Source of the DNA: Streptomyces lasiicapitis
GTDB taxonomy: Bacteria; Actinomycetota; Actinomycetes; Streptomycetales; Streptomycetaceae
DNA length: 64,000 bases
Direction of reading: 5' to 3'
Assembly (NCBI RefSeq): GCF_014646335.1
Contig: NZ_BMNG01000018.1
Location: 124,001-188,000 of the forward strand
Shown here: positions 1 to 8,556 of the stretch, one piece after another
How positions within the stretch are numbered: the first letter of the stretch is position 1
Layout: every line of letters begins with the position of its first letter
Position numbers and translations under genes: made by a program
The notes under the pieces: model-generated
Told to the model about the DNA's origin: nothing
Seen by the model: the letters and a program-made list of their open reading frames with translations, nothing else
Database searches by the model: none

Positions 1-311
1 AACTGGCCCCCCTCGGCCGCACCGTAGACCTCCTGGAACGCGCGGGCTTCGAGGTCCGGGACGTCGAATCCATCCGCGAGCACTACGCCCTCACCCTGCG
101 CCACTGGGTGGCCAACCTGGAGGCGAACTGGCCCGAGGGAGTCCGCTTGACCAGCCCCGGCCGAGCCCGCATCTGGCGCCTCTACATGGCGGCATCGGCA
201 CTGGCTTTCGAGCGCAACCGCATAGGGGTGAATCAGGTGTTGGCGGTACGGACACCGGAGGGGGATGGGAAGTCCGGGATGCCGTTGCGCGCGCGGGAGT
301 GGAAGCCCTAG
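1..311 (+). CDS. Cyclopropane-fatty-acyl-phospholipid synthase family methyltransferase, C-terminal part
   Basis: Only the last 103 codons are inside the window; the reading frame is already open at base 3. The segment contains GFEVRDVESIREHYALTL, then RHWVANLEANW and RIWRLYMAASALAFE. This is the usual end of the CFA synthase family, soluble SAM-dependent methyltransferases that modify unsaturated acyl chains of membrane phospholipids. The SAM-binding N-terminal half lies upstream and cannot be inspected, so the exact member of the family is uncertain. A repeat element and a strong hairpin follow the stop codon and separate it from the convergent ABC permease gene. Confidence 0.75.
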   Translation, partial: LAPLGRTVDLLERAGFEVRDVESIREHYALTLRHWVANLEANWPEGVRLTSPGRARIWRLYMAASALAFERNRIGVNQVLAVRTPEGDGKSGMPLRAREWKP

Positions 312-323
312 GGCGAGCCATTT

Positions 324-400
324 CAGCCCGTCCGGCGTTTGAGGACGAGCCGCGAAGCGGCGAAAAGGGGGGCCAGGGGGCGAAGCCCCCGTATACGGCA
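324..400. repeat. Interspersed GC-rich repeat, family A, single copy
   Basis: Contains TCCGGCGTTTGAGGACGAG followed by a CGCGAAGCGGCG hairpin and a GGGGGCGAAGCCCCC-type hairpin. The same core recurs near 5411, 11190, 11260, 14290, 14340, 28850, 31620 and 31690. It is always between genes or at a gene edge. Confidence 0.8.
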
Positions 401-402
401 GC

Positions 403-435
403 GGGGCCCCGGGGTGACTGTCACCCCGGGGCCCC
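403..435. terminator. Strong hairpin between convergent genes
   Basis: A 15-bp perfect stem (GGGGCCCCGGGGTGA against its complement) with a CTG loop. It lies between the converging methyltransferase and ABC permease genes, so it can serve as a terminator for both. There is no U-tract, as is usual in this genus. Confidence 0.75.
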
Positions 436-449
436 ACACCTTCGTACGA

Positions 450-2969
450 CTACTCAGCCTTGATGGCCTGAAGCGGGTTGAGTCGAGCCGCGCTCCGCGC
501 GGGCCACACCGCAGCAAGGACACCGACAACCGCCGCAATCCCGAGGAAGATCACAATCCGCCCGACGGGCACCTCCATGGAGTACGTGGTCACGGTCCCG
601 GCGATGCTGTCGCCCGCGACCCATCCGAGGAAGAGGCCCAGGCCAACGCCGAGCACCGCACCGAACAGCGAGATGACCACGGACTCGAGCCGAACCATCT
701 GCTTGATCTTCGCCCGGTCGAGCCCGATGGCCCGCAGCATCCCGATCTCGTGCTTCCGCTCGAACACGGACATCGCCAGCGTGTTGATGACACCGAGGAC
801 GGCGACGAGGATCGCCATGGCGAGCAGGCCGTAGAGCATGTTCAGCATCAGGTTGATGGCGCCGCCGACCTCGTTGCTGATGTCGTCCTTGTCCTGGATC
901 TTGATGGCGGGGTTGTCGCCGAGCGCCTTCACGACGGCGTCCTCGGCCTTGCCGGACGTACCGTCCTTCATCTTCAGGAGCACCTGCTGGTCGCTGATCT
1001 TCGACAGGTGCGGGTCGACGACCGCGGTGGGCGTGAACAGGCCTTCGAGCATCTCGTTGGACTTGTAGACGCCGGCGACCTTGAGCTGGACGGTCTTGTC
1101 GTCGTCGAACTTCACGGGGACGGTGTCGCCGGGCTTCAGGCCCTTGTCGTCCGCGAGGTCCTTGTCGATGAGGGCGGCGTTGCCCTTGAGGCCGGCGAGG
1201 GAGCCGCTGGTGAAGTCGAGGCCGACGAGCTTGCCGAAGGCCTTGGGGTCGACGCCGGTGACACGGCCGTAGCTGCCGTCGGCCTCGCCGTAGGTGGTGC
1301 GCAGGGCGGAGCTGGCCTCGACCTCGGGCAGCTTCTCCAGCTTCTCGTGGACCTTGGGGGTCAGCGGCTGGAAGTTGGCCATGGAGACGGCGTAGTCGGC
1401 CTTCAGGGAGTCCGTGGCCATCTTGTTGATGGCGCTGCCCATGGAGACCGCGACGACGGTCATCGCCGTGATGAGGGTCAGGCCGATCATCAGGGCCGAG
1501 GCCGTGGAGGCGGTGCGGCGCGGGTTGCGGACCGAGTTCAGGCGGGCCAGCTTGCCGGTGACGCCGAACGGCTTCAGGAGCGGTCCCGCGGCGGCGATGA
1601 AGGGGCGCGAGAGCAGCGGCGTGAGGACGATGACGCCGACGAGGATCGTCGCGGCGCCCCCGGACTTCACGTAGTTGTCCTCCATGAACAGCATGACCAC
1701 GCCGAGGGCGACGATCAGCGAGCCGATGGTGTTGCGTACGACGAGGCCGCGCATCGTCGGCGAGGCGTGCACGCTGTTCATCGCGGCGACCGGCGGGATC
1801 TTCGCGGCGCGGCGGCCGGGCAGCCAGGCGGCGAGCATGGTCACGACCACGCCGATGAGCAGCGCCGTCAGGATGGTAGTCGGGCCGATGACGAGGGGGC
1901 CGTCGGGCAGCGAGGCGCCGCCGGCGTTCATCAGGGACTCCAGGCCCACGGCGACGCCGATGCCGAGCGCGAAGCCCGCGACGGCGGCGACCAGGCCGAC
2001 GATGAACGCCTCGATGAGCACGGAGCGGGTGACCTGGCGGCGGGACGCGCCGACGGCGCGCATCAGGGCCAGTTCCTTGGTGCGCTGGGCGACCAGCATG
2101 GTGAAGGTGTTGGCGATGATGAAGATGCCGACGAACAGGGCGATGCCGGCGAAGATCAGCAGCACCTGGCTCATGGAGCTGGTGTTCTGCTCGATCATGC
2201 GGTCCTGGTCGGCCTTGAGGGACGCGCCGGTCTCGGCGTCGGTGTCCTTGGGCAGGATCTTCTCGACGGAGCTCTTGAGCGCGGCCTCGGAGGTGCCCGC
2301 GGCGGCCTTCACGTCGATCTCGTCGTACTCGGACTTGCCGAGGACCTTGAGCGCGGTGCTGTTGTCGAAGACGACGAGGCTGCCGCCCGCGATCACACTG
2401 CCGTCGTCGGTGTCGAAGATGCCGCTGACCTTGGCGGTGCGCACCGGTCCGTCGGTGGAGTAGCGGACCGTGTCACCGACCTTGTAGCCGGTGCGGTCGG
2501 CGGTGCGGCTGTCCAGGGCGATGTCGCCGGCCGACTTGGGGGCCGCGCCCTCGGTGAAGTCGTAGCGCGGGTCCTTGCCGTCCTTGCCCGGGAAGTAGTT
2601 GGAGCCGGAGGTGCCCCACTCGCCGCCGACGAGCTTGCCGTCCTTGTCGGCGACCGCGGTGAAGCCGGAGACGCTGCCGAGCACCGACTGGGCGCCGGGC
2701 AGGTCCTTGGCCTTGGTGAGCAGCGAGTCCGTGAGCCGGTCCGGCTGCTTGGCCTCCTGGCCGTCGTTGTCGCGGGTGCCGCCGTCGGGCGTGATGGCGA
2801 CCGAGACGTGGTCGAAGCTCTTGGCCGACTTGTTCTTGTAGGCGGAGCCGAAGGTGTCGGTGAAGACCAGGGTGCCGGAGACGAACGCGACGCCGAGCAT
2901 GACGGCGAGCACGGTCATCAACAGCCGGGCCTTGTGCGCGAGCACGTTGCGCAGGGCGGTACGGAACAT
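450..2969 (-). CDS. ABC transporter permease, FtsX/MacB-type, two-repeat
   Basis: A protein of 839 residues with the duplicated layout of large FtsX-domain permeases. There is one N-terminal membrane segment (LLMTVLAVMLGVAFVSG), a long extracytoplasmic domain, three membrane segments around residues 270-400 (MSQVLLIFAGIALFVGIFI onward), then a second extracytoplasmic domain and a second FtsX block (LAMAILVAVLGVINTLAMSV) up to the C terminus. Both blocks carry the conserved ELALMRAVGASRRQV / EIGMLRAIGLDRAKI cytoplasmic loop. The ATG at 2969 is used because MFRTALRNVLAHKARL is the typical family N terminus. The ATPase gene lies just upstream on the same strand, so the two form one exporter. Such pairs export lipoproteins, lipids or antimicrobial compounds; the substrate here is unknown. 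Confidence 0.9.
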   Translation of the reverse strand: MFRTALRNVLAHKARLLMTVLAVMLGVAFVSGTLVFTDTFGSAYKNKSAKSFDHVSVAITPDGGTRDNDGQEAKQPDRLTDSLLTKAKDLPGAQSVLGSVSGFTAVADKDGKLVGGEWGTSGSNYFPGKDGKDPRYDFTEGAAPKSAGDIALDSRTADRTGYKVGDTVRYSTDGPVRTAKVSGIFDTDDGSVIAGGSLVVFDNSTALKVLGKSEYDEIDVKAAAGTSEAALKSSVEKILPKDTDAETGASLKADQDRMIEQNTSSMSQVLLIFAGIALFVGIFIIANTFTMLVAQRTKELALMRAVGASRRQVTRSVLIEAFIVGLVAAVAGFALGIGVAVGLESLMNAGGASLPDGPLVIGPTTILTALLIGVVVTMLAAWLPGRRAAKIPPVAAMNSVHASPTMRGLVVRNTIGSLIVALGVVMLFMEDNYVKSGGAATILVGVIVLTPLLSRPFIAAAGPLLKPFGVTGKLARLNSVRNPRRTASTASALMIGLTLITAMTVVAVSMGSAINKMATDSLKADYAVSMANFQPLTPKVHEKLEKLPEVEASSALRTTYGEADGSYGRVTGVDPKAFGKLVGLDFTSGSLAGLKGNAALIDKDLADDKGLKPGDTVPVKFDDDKTVQLKVAGVYKSNEMLEGLFTPTAVVDPHLSKISDQQVLLKMKDGTSGKAEDAVVKALGDNPAIKIQDKDDISNEVGGAINLMLNMLYGLLAMAILVAVLGVINTLAMSVFERKHEIGMLRAIGLDRAKIKQMVRLESVVISLFGAVLGVGLGLFLGWVAGDSIAGTVTTYSMEVPVGRIVIFLGIAAVVGVLAAVWPARSAARLNPLQAIKAE

Positions 2970-3002
2970 GGGAGAGAGTCCTGAGGTCGGGCGTGAGGTG
3001 GC

Positions 3003-3081
3003 GCGCCCCAAAGGGGCGCGGGGCGGTGTCTACTTGCGGCTCCGCCGCGTGGGCGCGACCAGCCACAGCCGACCCGCAGAT
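3003..3081. repeat. Interspersed repeat, family B
   Basis: GCCCC-AAA-GGGGCGCGGGG hairpin, then TTGCGGCTCCGCCGCG, then GACCAGCCAC. It closely matches elements at 45125-45175 and 57933-58010. It sits between the ATPase and permease genes of one transporter, so it may affect how much permease mRNA is made. Confidence 0.75.
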
Positions 3082-3102
3082 TAAGAACTGGCAGACGAGC
3101 CC

Positions 3103-3876
3103 TTAGCTCGTCCGACCCTTCGCGTCGAAGTCCTTCATCCGGTCAAGGACGCCCTCGGCGGTCGGCCGGAGCATCTCGTCGACGATGCGCCCGTCGGCGA
3201 GGAAGATCACGCGGTCGGCGTACGACGCGGCCACCGGGTCGTGCGTGACCATCACGACCGTCTGCCCGAGCTCCCGCACGGAATTGCGGAGGAAGCCGAG
3301 AACCTCGGCCCCGGACCGCGAGTCCAGGTTTCCGGTCGGCTCGTCACCGAAGATGATCTCCGGCTGGGAGGCGAGGGCGCGGGCCACGGCCACGCGCTGC
3401 TGCTGGCCGCCGGACAGCTCGGTCGGCCGGTGCGAGAGCCGGTCGGCAAGGCCCACCATGGTGATGACCTGTTCCAGCCACTGCTTGTTCGGCTTGCGGC
3501 CCGCGATGTCCATGGGAAGCGTGATGTTCTCCAGGGCGGTCAGCGTCGGCAGCAGGTTGAACGCCTGGAAGATGAAGCCGATCTTGTCCCGGCGGAGCTT
3601 GGTGAGCTGCTTGTCCTTGAGGGTGGACAGCTCGGTCTCGCCGATGCGTACGGAGCCGCTGCTGAAGCTGTCCAGACCGGCCACGCAGTGCATCAGCGTG
3701 GACTTGCCGGAGCCCGAGGGGCCCATGATCGCGGTGAACTCGCCCTGCCCGAAGTCGACGGAGACACGGTCCAGCGCGACGACCTGCGTCTCGCCCTGGC
3801 CGTACACCTTGGACAGCTCCGAGGCGCGCGCGGCGACGCTCGTGGCGCGGGCGGCGAAGGAAGTGGTGGTGGTCAC
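3103..3876 (-). CDS. ABC transporter ATP-binding protein (LolD/MacB type)
   Basis: A 257-residue nucleotide-binding protein. Walker A is GPSGSGKSTLM, the Q-loop is in FIFQAFNLLP, the signature is LSGGQQQRVAVARAL, Walker B is EIIFGDEPTGNLD and the switch histidine is in VMVTHDPVAAS. The PTGNLDS sequence is typical of the MacB/LolD subgroup that partners FtsX-type permeases. The GTG at 3876 is preferred because AGGAG stands eight bases upstream; an in-frame extension of about 43 residues to 4005 has no such site and reads as low-complexity leader. It is the upstream partner of the permease at 450-2969. Confidence 0.92.
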   Translation of the reverse strand: MTTTTSFAARATSVAARASELSKVYGQGETQVVALDRVSVDFGQGEFTAIMGPSGSGKSTLMHCVAGLDSFSSGSVRIGETELSTLKDKQLTKLRRDKIGFIFQAFNLLPTLTALENITLPMDIAGRKPNKQWLEQVITMVGLADRLSHRPTELSGGQQQRVAVARALASQPEIIFGDEPTGNLDSRSGAEVLGFLRNSVRELGQTVVMVTHDPVAASYADRVIFLADGRIVDEMLRPTAEGVLDRMKDFDAKGRTS

Positions 3877-4299
3877 GGGACGGTGCTCCTGTCGGGACGA
3901 CGAGTGGGGACGTACTCCATCGTCTCGGTGGATCGGGCCCGTGGAGTCAGCCGCTGTTCCGGTTCCTGGGGGCGACTTCGGTCGGACTCGGAGGGGCCAT
4001 GTCATACCTGGGGATGACGGGCACCCTGAGGCCGGGCCCGGCGGCGCCGGGGCGCGACGGCGCGGACGGCGGTCGCCGAAAGCGCTTCCCCCGGCCCGGC
4101 CAGGTACGGCTAAATTCCGTCAATTCCCTCCCCCTCGCGGGCACCCTTCGACGGCGCCCGTGGCAAGTACCACCGGCGCGTACCAGGTGCTGATGCACCC
4201 TCAGACGTCAATAAAATAAGACAACGTCGGGCTGTCGTTCCGCTGTTCGGGGGATGCCTCCCGATAAGGTCGAAGCCTTGTTGCGGGGCCCACGCACCT
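3877..4299. promoter_or_regulatory. Intergenic region with divergent promoters for the ABC pair and bldA
   Basis: No protein gene was found here. The left half is the leader of the ABC operon. The right half holds an unusually A-rich patch (ATAAAATAAGACAA, about 4210-4223) and GATAAGGT (about 4263-4270), which resembles a -10 element some 30 bases before the tRNA. The promoter call is a guess from position and composition. Confidence 0.35.
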
Positions 4300-4383
4300 G
4301 CCCGGATGGTGGAATGCAGACACGGCGAGCTTAAACCTCGCTGCCCCTTAGCGGGCGTACCGGTTCAAGTCCGGTTCCGGGCA
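4300..4383 (+). tRNA. bldA: tRNA-Leu (anticodon TAA), bldA
   Basis: The acceptor stem GCCCGGA pairs with TCCGGGC. The anticodon arm GCGAG-CTTAAAC-CTCGC gives anticodon TAA, the variable arm is long (class II) and the T arm is CCGGTTCAAGTCCGG. The discriminator base is A; genomic CC follows but then T, so the CCA end is completed enzymatically. This is the only tRNA reading the rare UUA codon in Streptomyces. There it acts as a developmental switch, since UUA is confined mostly to genes for aerial growth and antibiotic production. By eye I saw no in-frame TTA codon in any gene of this window. The next gene to the left on the opposite strand is the ABC ATPase. Confidence 0.97.
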
Positions 4384-4407
4384 CCTCCGCCGTCATGTTC
4401 GTCGGGC

Positions 4408-4443
4408 AACGGCCCGTGACCGGGAAGCCGGTCGCGGGCCGTT
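4408..4443 (+). terminator. Hairpin downstream of bldA
   Basis: AACGGCCCGTGACCG pairs with CGGTCGCGGGCCGTT (one T-G pair) around a short loop, 25 bases after the tRNA. This is the probable transcription end of bldA. Confidence 0.75.
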
Positions 4444-4521
4444 CCCGTTGAAGGAAGCGCGTGCCGTTCATCCGGTACGTGACATTCCGTCAACTCGGCG
4501 TCGGCTCCGCTTCAACTCGAC

Positions 4522-5319
4522 TCAACTCGACTCGGGCGTCGCGCTCTTGATGATCGCGAAGGGTGCGCCCGAGGGGTCGAGCAGCATGGCAAGGCGGCCG
4601 ATGCCCTCCGCGTCGGCGGCCGGGATGATCACTGTGCCGCCGGCCTCGGTGGCCCTGGCGAGCGTGGCGTCGGGGTCGGCGACCTCGAAGTACGGGTGCC
4701 ACTCGGGCTGCGAGCCCCTGTCCAGGTTCTCCTGCGGGAGCTGCATGAGGCCGCCGTGGCTGTTCTCCTCGGTGCCGCCCGCCGGGGTCAGGACCGTGTA
4801 CGTCATGTCCGGGCCCATGTCCATGTCGGCCGTCTGCCAGGAGAACACCGCGCGGTAGAAGTCCTTGGCCCCGGCGGCGTCCGTCGTGTACAGCTCGGCC
4901 CAGGTCAGGGAGTTGGGCTTGCTGACCAGGTCCACGCCCTTGGTGTCGCCGGGCTGCCAGACGGCGAAGTCCGCGCCCGCGGGGTCGGTGAACTGGCCCA
5001 TGCGGCCGAAGCTGAACACGTCGTCCGGGGCGACCCTGACGGTGCCTCCCGCCTGCTCCACCGCCTTCGCGGTGGCGTCCGCGTCCGGGGTGTGGAAGTA
5101 CAGCGTCCACGCGGGGGACGCGCCCGCCTCCGTCAGGGGGCCGAGGCCTGCGACCGTCTTGTCGTCCTGCACGAAGAAGCCGTACCCGCCGCCCTGGGGG
5201 CCCGCCGACTGGAACTGCCAGCCGAAGGTGGCGGAGTAGAAGGAGACCGCGGCGTCGGTGTCAGGGGCGCCGAGATCCAGCCAGTTCGGGGCGCCGGGGA
5301 CGAAGTCGGTGGAAAGCAT
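4522..5319 (-). CDS. VOC-family protein with two glyoxalase-fold halves
   Basis: The product has 265 residues. Two vicinal-oxygen-chelate modules follow one another: residues 1-125 (PNWLDLGAPDTDAAVSFYSATFGW to the FTDPAGADFAVWQP strand) and 135-262 (TWAELYTTDAAGAKDFYRAVFSW to LLDPSGAPFAIIK). Streptomyces has several such double-VOC proteins, and their substrates are mostly unknown. The start at 5319 is used because MLSTDFVPGAPNWLDL is the usual N terminus; an upstream in-frame ATG is possible. The gene stands alone, convergent with bldA. A dioxygenase, resistance or glyoxalase role cannot be decided from the sequence. Confidence 0.85.
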   Translation of the reverse strand: MLSTDFVPGAPNWLDLGAPDTDAAVSFYSATFGWQFQSAGPQGGGYGFFVQDDKTVAGLGPLTEAGASPAWTLYFHTPDADATAKAVEQAGGTVRVAPDDVFSFGRMGQFTDPAGADFAVWQPGDTKGVDLVSKPNSLTWAELYTTDAAGAKDFYRAVFSWQTADMDMGPDMTYTVLTPAGGTEENSHGGLMQLPQENLDRGSQPEWHPYFEVADPDATLARATEAGGTVIIPAADAEGIGRLAMLLDPSGAPFAIIKSATPESS

Positions 5320-5410
5320 GGTCCCGCCCTTCGGGGAGGTTTCCTGAGCTCTCCTCAGCATGGCAGCCCCCACTGACAACCGCGCCACGAACGCCGCCTC
5401 GGCACATTCT

Positions 5411-5478
5411 CAGCCCCTCCGGCGTTTGAGGAGCGGGGTCTGGGGCGGAGCCCCAGGAGGGGCGGGTGGGTGGGAAAT
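5411..5478. repeat. Interspersed repeat, family A, variant copy
   Basis: CCCCTCCGGCGTTTGAGGAGCG followed by a GGGGCGGAGCCCC hairpin and a GGGCGGGTGGGTGGGAAA tail. The same tail joins paired copies at 11230 and 31645. This copy sits in the leader of pobA, ending about 11 bases before its start. Confidence 0.75.
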
Positions 5479-5489
5479 ACACTCCCGTG

Positions 5490-6665
5490 ATGCGTACGAC
5501 CGTGGCGATTATTGGTGCGGGGCCCGCGGGCCTGCTGCTGGCCCGGCTGCTCGATGCCGCAGGCGTCGATTCCGTGGTCCTGGAGAGTCGGGACCGCGCC
5601 TACGTGGAGCGACGGCAGCGGGCCGGGATTTTGGAGCAGGGCACGGCGGACGCCCTGCGCGCTGCGGGCGCGGGCGGGCGCATGGACCGTGAGGGGCTGC
5701 CGCACGCGGGCATCGAGCTGCGCTTCGCGCGACGTCGGCACCGCGTGGACTTCCCCTCCCTCACCGGCGGCCGCTCGGTCCTCGTCTACGCCCAGACCGA
5801 GGTCTGCAAGGACCTCATAGCCCTGCGCCTGAGCGGCGGCGGCCCGCTGCTGTTCGGGGCGGAGGCGCTGGCCGTGGAGGACGCGGAGACGCACCGCCCG
5901 CGCGTGCGCTATCGCCACGAGGGGCGGGAGGGGGTCGTCGAGTGCGCGTACGTCGCGGGGTGTGACGGCTTCTGGGGTGTGTCCCGCAGGGCCGTGCCGC
6001 CCGCACTCGTACAGACGTACGAACGTACGTACCCCTTCGCCTGGCTCGGCGTCCTCGCCGACGTCCCGCCCTCCCACGACGAGCTGGTCTACGCCCGCCA
6101 TGACCGCGGCTTCGCCCTGCTGAGCCAGCGGACGCCGACGGTGTCCCGGCTGTACCTCCAGGTCCCGGAGGGGACGGACGCCGCCGACTGGAGCCACGGG
6201 GACATCTGGGACGAGCTGGAGCGCCGCACCGGGACGGACGACGGCTGGCGGCTGAGGCGCGGCCCGATCACCGCCGCGTCCGTGACGCCGATGCGCTCGT
6301 ACGTCCACGAGCCCATGCGCCACGGCCGCCTCTTCCTCACCGGTGACGCCGCCCACATCGTGCCGCCCACCGGCGCCAAGGGCCTCAACCTCGCCGTCGG
6401 CGACGTCGTCACCCTGGCCCGCGCCCTCGTCGCCCACCACGCCACCGGCGACCCCGCGGGCCTCGACGCGTACTCCGCGACCTGCCTGCGCCGCGTCTGG
6501 CAGGCCGAGCGGTTCTCGTACGCGATGACGGCCATGCTGCACCGCCACCCCGACGCGACCCCCTTCGACGACCGCCTCCAGCTCGCCCAGCTCGACCGGA
6601 TAGCCACCACCCGCTCGGCCGAGGCCGACCTCGCGGAGGCCTACACGGGCTTCCCCCTCGACTGA
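5490..6665 (+). CDS. pobA: 4-hydroxybenzoate 3-monooxygenase
   Basis: A 391-residue FAD- and NAD(P)H-dependent flavoprotein hydroxylase that turns 4-hydroxybenzoate into protocatechuate, feeding the beta-ketoadipate pathway. The FAD motif GAGPAG is at residues 9-14. The subgroup sequence ESRDRAYVERRQRAGILEQGT follows, then the DG motif VAGCDGFWGVSR and the second FAD motif GDAAHIVPPTGAKGLNLA near 284. Length matches the PobA family. ATG 5490 aligns with the family N terminus; GTG 5487 is an alternative. The protocatechuate genes are not nearby. A family A repeat directly precedes the start, leaving little room for a conventional promoter next to the gene. Confidence 0.92.
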   Translation: MRTTVAIIGAGPAGLLLARLLDAAGVDSVVLESRDRAYVERRQRAGILEQGTADALRAAGAGGRMDREGLPHAGIELRFARRRHRVDFPSLTGGRSVLVYAQTEVCKDLIALRLSGGGPLLFGAEALAVEDAETHRPRVRYRHEGREGVVECAYVAGCDGFWGVSRRAVPPALVQTYERTYPFAWLGVLADVPPSHDELVYARHDRGFALLSQRTPTVSRLYLQVPEGTDAADWSHGDIWDELERRTGTDDGWRLRRGPITAASVTPMRSYVHEPMRHGRLFLTGDAAHIVPPTGAKGLNLAVGDVVTLARALVAHHATGDPAGLDAYSATCLRRVWQAERFSYAMTAMLHRHPDATPFDDRLQLAQLDRIATTRSAEADLAEAYTGFPLD

Positions 6666-6822
6666 GCACCGGGAACACTTGAGCGCCGGGAACACTGGGC
6701 TCCGTCCCGAGCGTTCTCCCGTCACGGAGAGGGAAAGATCCTCCCCAAGCACTAGGCACTTCCTTTTGCCTACGCATTACTCTTGAACCCAAAGCCACGC
6801 ACGGTGGCCATGGAGGAGTGAG

Positions 6823-7743
6823 ATGAGGAGCAGTAACCCGGTCTTCTCGCGACGGGGGTTCAGCCGCGACAACGGCTATGCGGGCTTCAACGCGCAGCCG
6901 CAGGCCGGGGGAGCCGCTGCCGTCGGAACGCAGACCAACCCGCCCAATCCGTACGCGGGCGCGGGCCAGCAGGCCCCCACCAACCCGTACGCCAACAATC
7001 CCTATGCCCAGCCCCAGCAGGGCCTCCAGGGTGCCCCGCCGCAGACCCCGGTGACCACCGGCCGCATGACGATGGACGACGTCGTCATGCGCACGGCCAC
7101 CACCCTCGGCGTCCTCGTCGTCACGGCCGCGCTCGCCTGGGCGCTGCTCCCTGTCGACGACGCCAACATCAGCAGGTCGATCGGAATCGCGATCGGCGCC
7201 GGTCTCGTCGCGATGATCCTGGGCTTCGTGCAGGCCTTCAAGCGCAAGGCCTCGCCGCCGCTGATCCTGACGTATGCCGCCCTGGAGGGTGTCTTCCTCG
7301 GCGTCGTCTCCAGCGTCGTCGACAACCGCATCGCGAGCGGCGCGGCCATGCAGGCCGTCCTCGGCACGATGGCCGTCTTCCTCGGCGTCCTCGTGGCGTA
7401 CAAGGCCGGCTGGATCCGCGTGAACCGCCGTTTCTACGGCTTCGTGATGGCGGCGGCCCTCGGCTTCATCCTGCTGATGGCGGTGAACCTGCTGTTCGCC
7501 GTGTTCGGCGGCGGTGACGGCCTCGGCTTCCGCAGCGGTGGCCTCGGCATCATGTTCGGCATCATCGGCATCCTGCTCGGCGCGTGCTTCCTGGCCCTGG
7601 ACTTCAAGCAGGTCGAGGACGGCATCGCGTACGGCGCCCCGCGCGAGGAGGCCTGGCTCGCCGCCTTCGGCCTCACGATGACGCTGGTGTGGATCTACAT
7701 GGAGTTCCTGCGGCTCATTGCGATCCTGCAGGGCAACGACTGA
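6823..7743 (+). CDS. Bax inhibitor-1/YccA family membrane protein
   Basis: The product has 306 residues. The first 75 are a disordered Asn/Pro/Gln/Gly-rich tail (NPYANNPYAQPQQG). About seven membrane segments follow, with family features such as YAALEGVFLGVVSS and the final LDFKQVEDGIAYGAPREEAWLAAFGL. The acidic residues of the last segment resemble the calcium-leak aspartates of BsYetJ. The physiological role in actinobacteria is not established. GGAGGAGTGAG precedes the ATG. An inverted repeat TAGGCA-8-TGCCTA lies about 50 bases upstream at 6753-6772 and could be a regulator site. Confidence 0.9.
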   Translation: MRSSNPVFSRRGFSRDNGYAGFNAQPQAGGAAAVGTQTNPPNPYAGAGQQAPTNPYANNPYAQPQQGLQGAPPQTPVTTGRMTMDDVVMRTATTLGVLVVTAALAWALLPVDDANISRSIGIAIGAGLVAMILGFVQAFKRKASPPLILTYAALEGVFLGVVSSVVDNRIASGAAMQAVLGTMAVFLGVLVAYKAGWIRVNRRFYGFVMAAALGFILLMAVNLLFAVFGGGDGLGFRSGGLGIMFGIIGILLGACFLALDFKQVEDGIAYGAPREEAWLAAFGLTMTLVWIYMEFLRLIAILQGND

Positions 7744-7790
7744 CGGCCGTCCCCGGGACGGCTGACGCCCTGAGCGACACGACGAACGGC

Positions 7791-7826
7791 CGAAGGGCCC
7801 GCGGAATTGATTCCGCGGGCCCTTCG
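7791..7826. terminator. Hairpin after the BI-1 family gene
   Basis: A 16-bp perfect stem (CGAAGGGCCCGCGGAA with its complement) around TTGA. It lies between two converging genes and is likely shared. Confidence 0.85.
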
Positions 7827-7868
7827 TCGTTGTCGGGGGAACGGAGGTCGGGGGAACGAGGGTCGGGG

Positions 7869-8099
7869 TCAGAAGTACTTGCGCGCGGCACGACGCAGGT
7901 CGTACTCGTGGATGATCGCCTTGGCGTGGCCGTACGCGAGGTTGTGTTCGCCGCGGAGCCAGCTCACCTTTTCCTCGAAGCGGAAGAGCGAGGGGCCCTC
8001 GTCGACGGTGCGGAGCCAGTCGGAGACTTCACGACCTGTGCAGTGAGGGATTCGCGCGAGCAGATTGCGGTGGGTCTCCTCGGAGAAGACTTGGGACAT
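7869..8099 (-). CDS. DUF4287 small protein
   Basis: A 76-residue acidic/basic mixed protein, SQVFSEETHRNLLARIPHCTGREVSDWL to YDLRRAARKYF. It matches the short DUF4287 pattern, in which a helix pair is followed by a GHAxAIIHEYDLRR end. The function is unknown; the fold suggests a small DNA-interacting or regulatory protein. ATG 8099 is chosen because MSQVFSEETH is a typical start and the preceding in-frame codons look like leader. Confidence 0.8.
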   Translation of the reverse strand: MSQVFSEETHRNLLARIPHCTGREVSDWLRTVDEGPSLFRFEEKVSWLRGEHNLAYGHAKAIIHEYDLRRAARKYF

Positions 8100-8200
8100 C
8101 GGCGCCTCCGGACGCGTTCGATGTGGTCCGTCCTTCACGCCACCGTGCCTGAGCGTTCGGGTATTGGCAACAGTCCCGGCTCGGCGCGTAGGGTCGCACA

Positions 8201-8512
8201 GTGCTCGATACGACGCCTTTGATCACGGCAGTTGACCGATTCGCGGACCGGCTGCGGGCCGCGCCGCAGTCCCGCCTCCAGCGCGGCGCCGCGGCCGAGG
8301 CGCTGGATCTCGCCCGGGAGTTGGCGGCGCGCGCCCAGCTGCGGGAATCGCCGCTCGCCGAGCCGCGGGTGATGCCCGACGCGGGCATGTTCGCGGCCGC
8401 CGACCAGGTCACCGTCGCGGGGCGGGACTTGGCGCTCGTACTCCACGAGGAGAGCGAACTCGCGGAAGCGGTCCGTCTGGTGGAGGAGGCTGTGGGGCGC
8501 GCCGGGGTGTGA
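8201..8512 (+). CDS. Hypothetical alpha-helical protein
   Basis: A 103-residue protein from GTG 8201, almost entirely helical by composition (DRFADRLRAAPQSRLQRGAAAEALDLARELAARAQ). It has no signal peptide, membrane segment or known motif. Frame and codon bias are typical of real genes here. It is divergent from DUF4287 and convergent with the membrane-anchored protein at 8557. I do not recognise a function. Confidence 0.65.
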   Translation: MLDTTPLITAVDRFADRLRAAPQSRLQRGAAAEALDLARELAARAQLRESPLAEPRVMPDAGMFAAADQVTVAGRDLALVLHEESELAEAVRLVEEAVGRAGV

Positions 8513-8556
8513 GCGCCGGGTGAGCCGACGGCCGTACGCGGCCGTCGGGGGGCGGA

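Noticed and set aside
339..2984. Very long open frame (over 800 codons) on the forward strand, antisense to the ABC permease
   Set aside because: Composition is rich in Arg, Gly, His and Asp with no domain; it is the expected antisense shadow of a GC-rich gene. The reverse strand encodes a clear FtsX-type permease.
3877..4005. N-terminal extension of the ABC ATPase to 4005
   Set aside because: No ribosome site, and the residues are unrelated to the family; AGGAG directly precedes the GTG at 3876.
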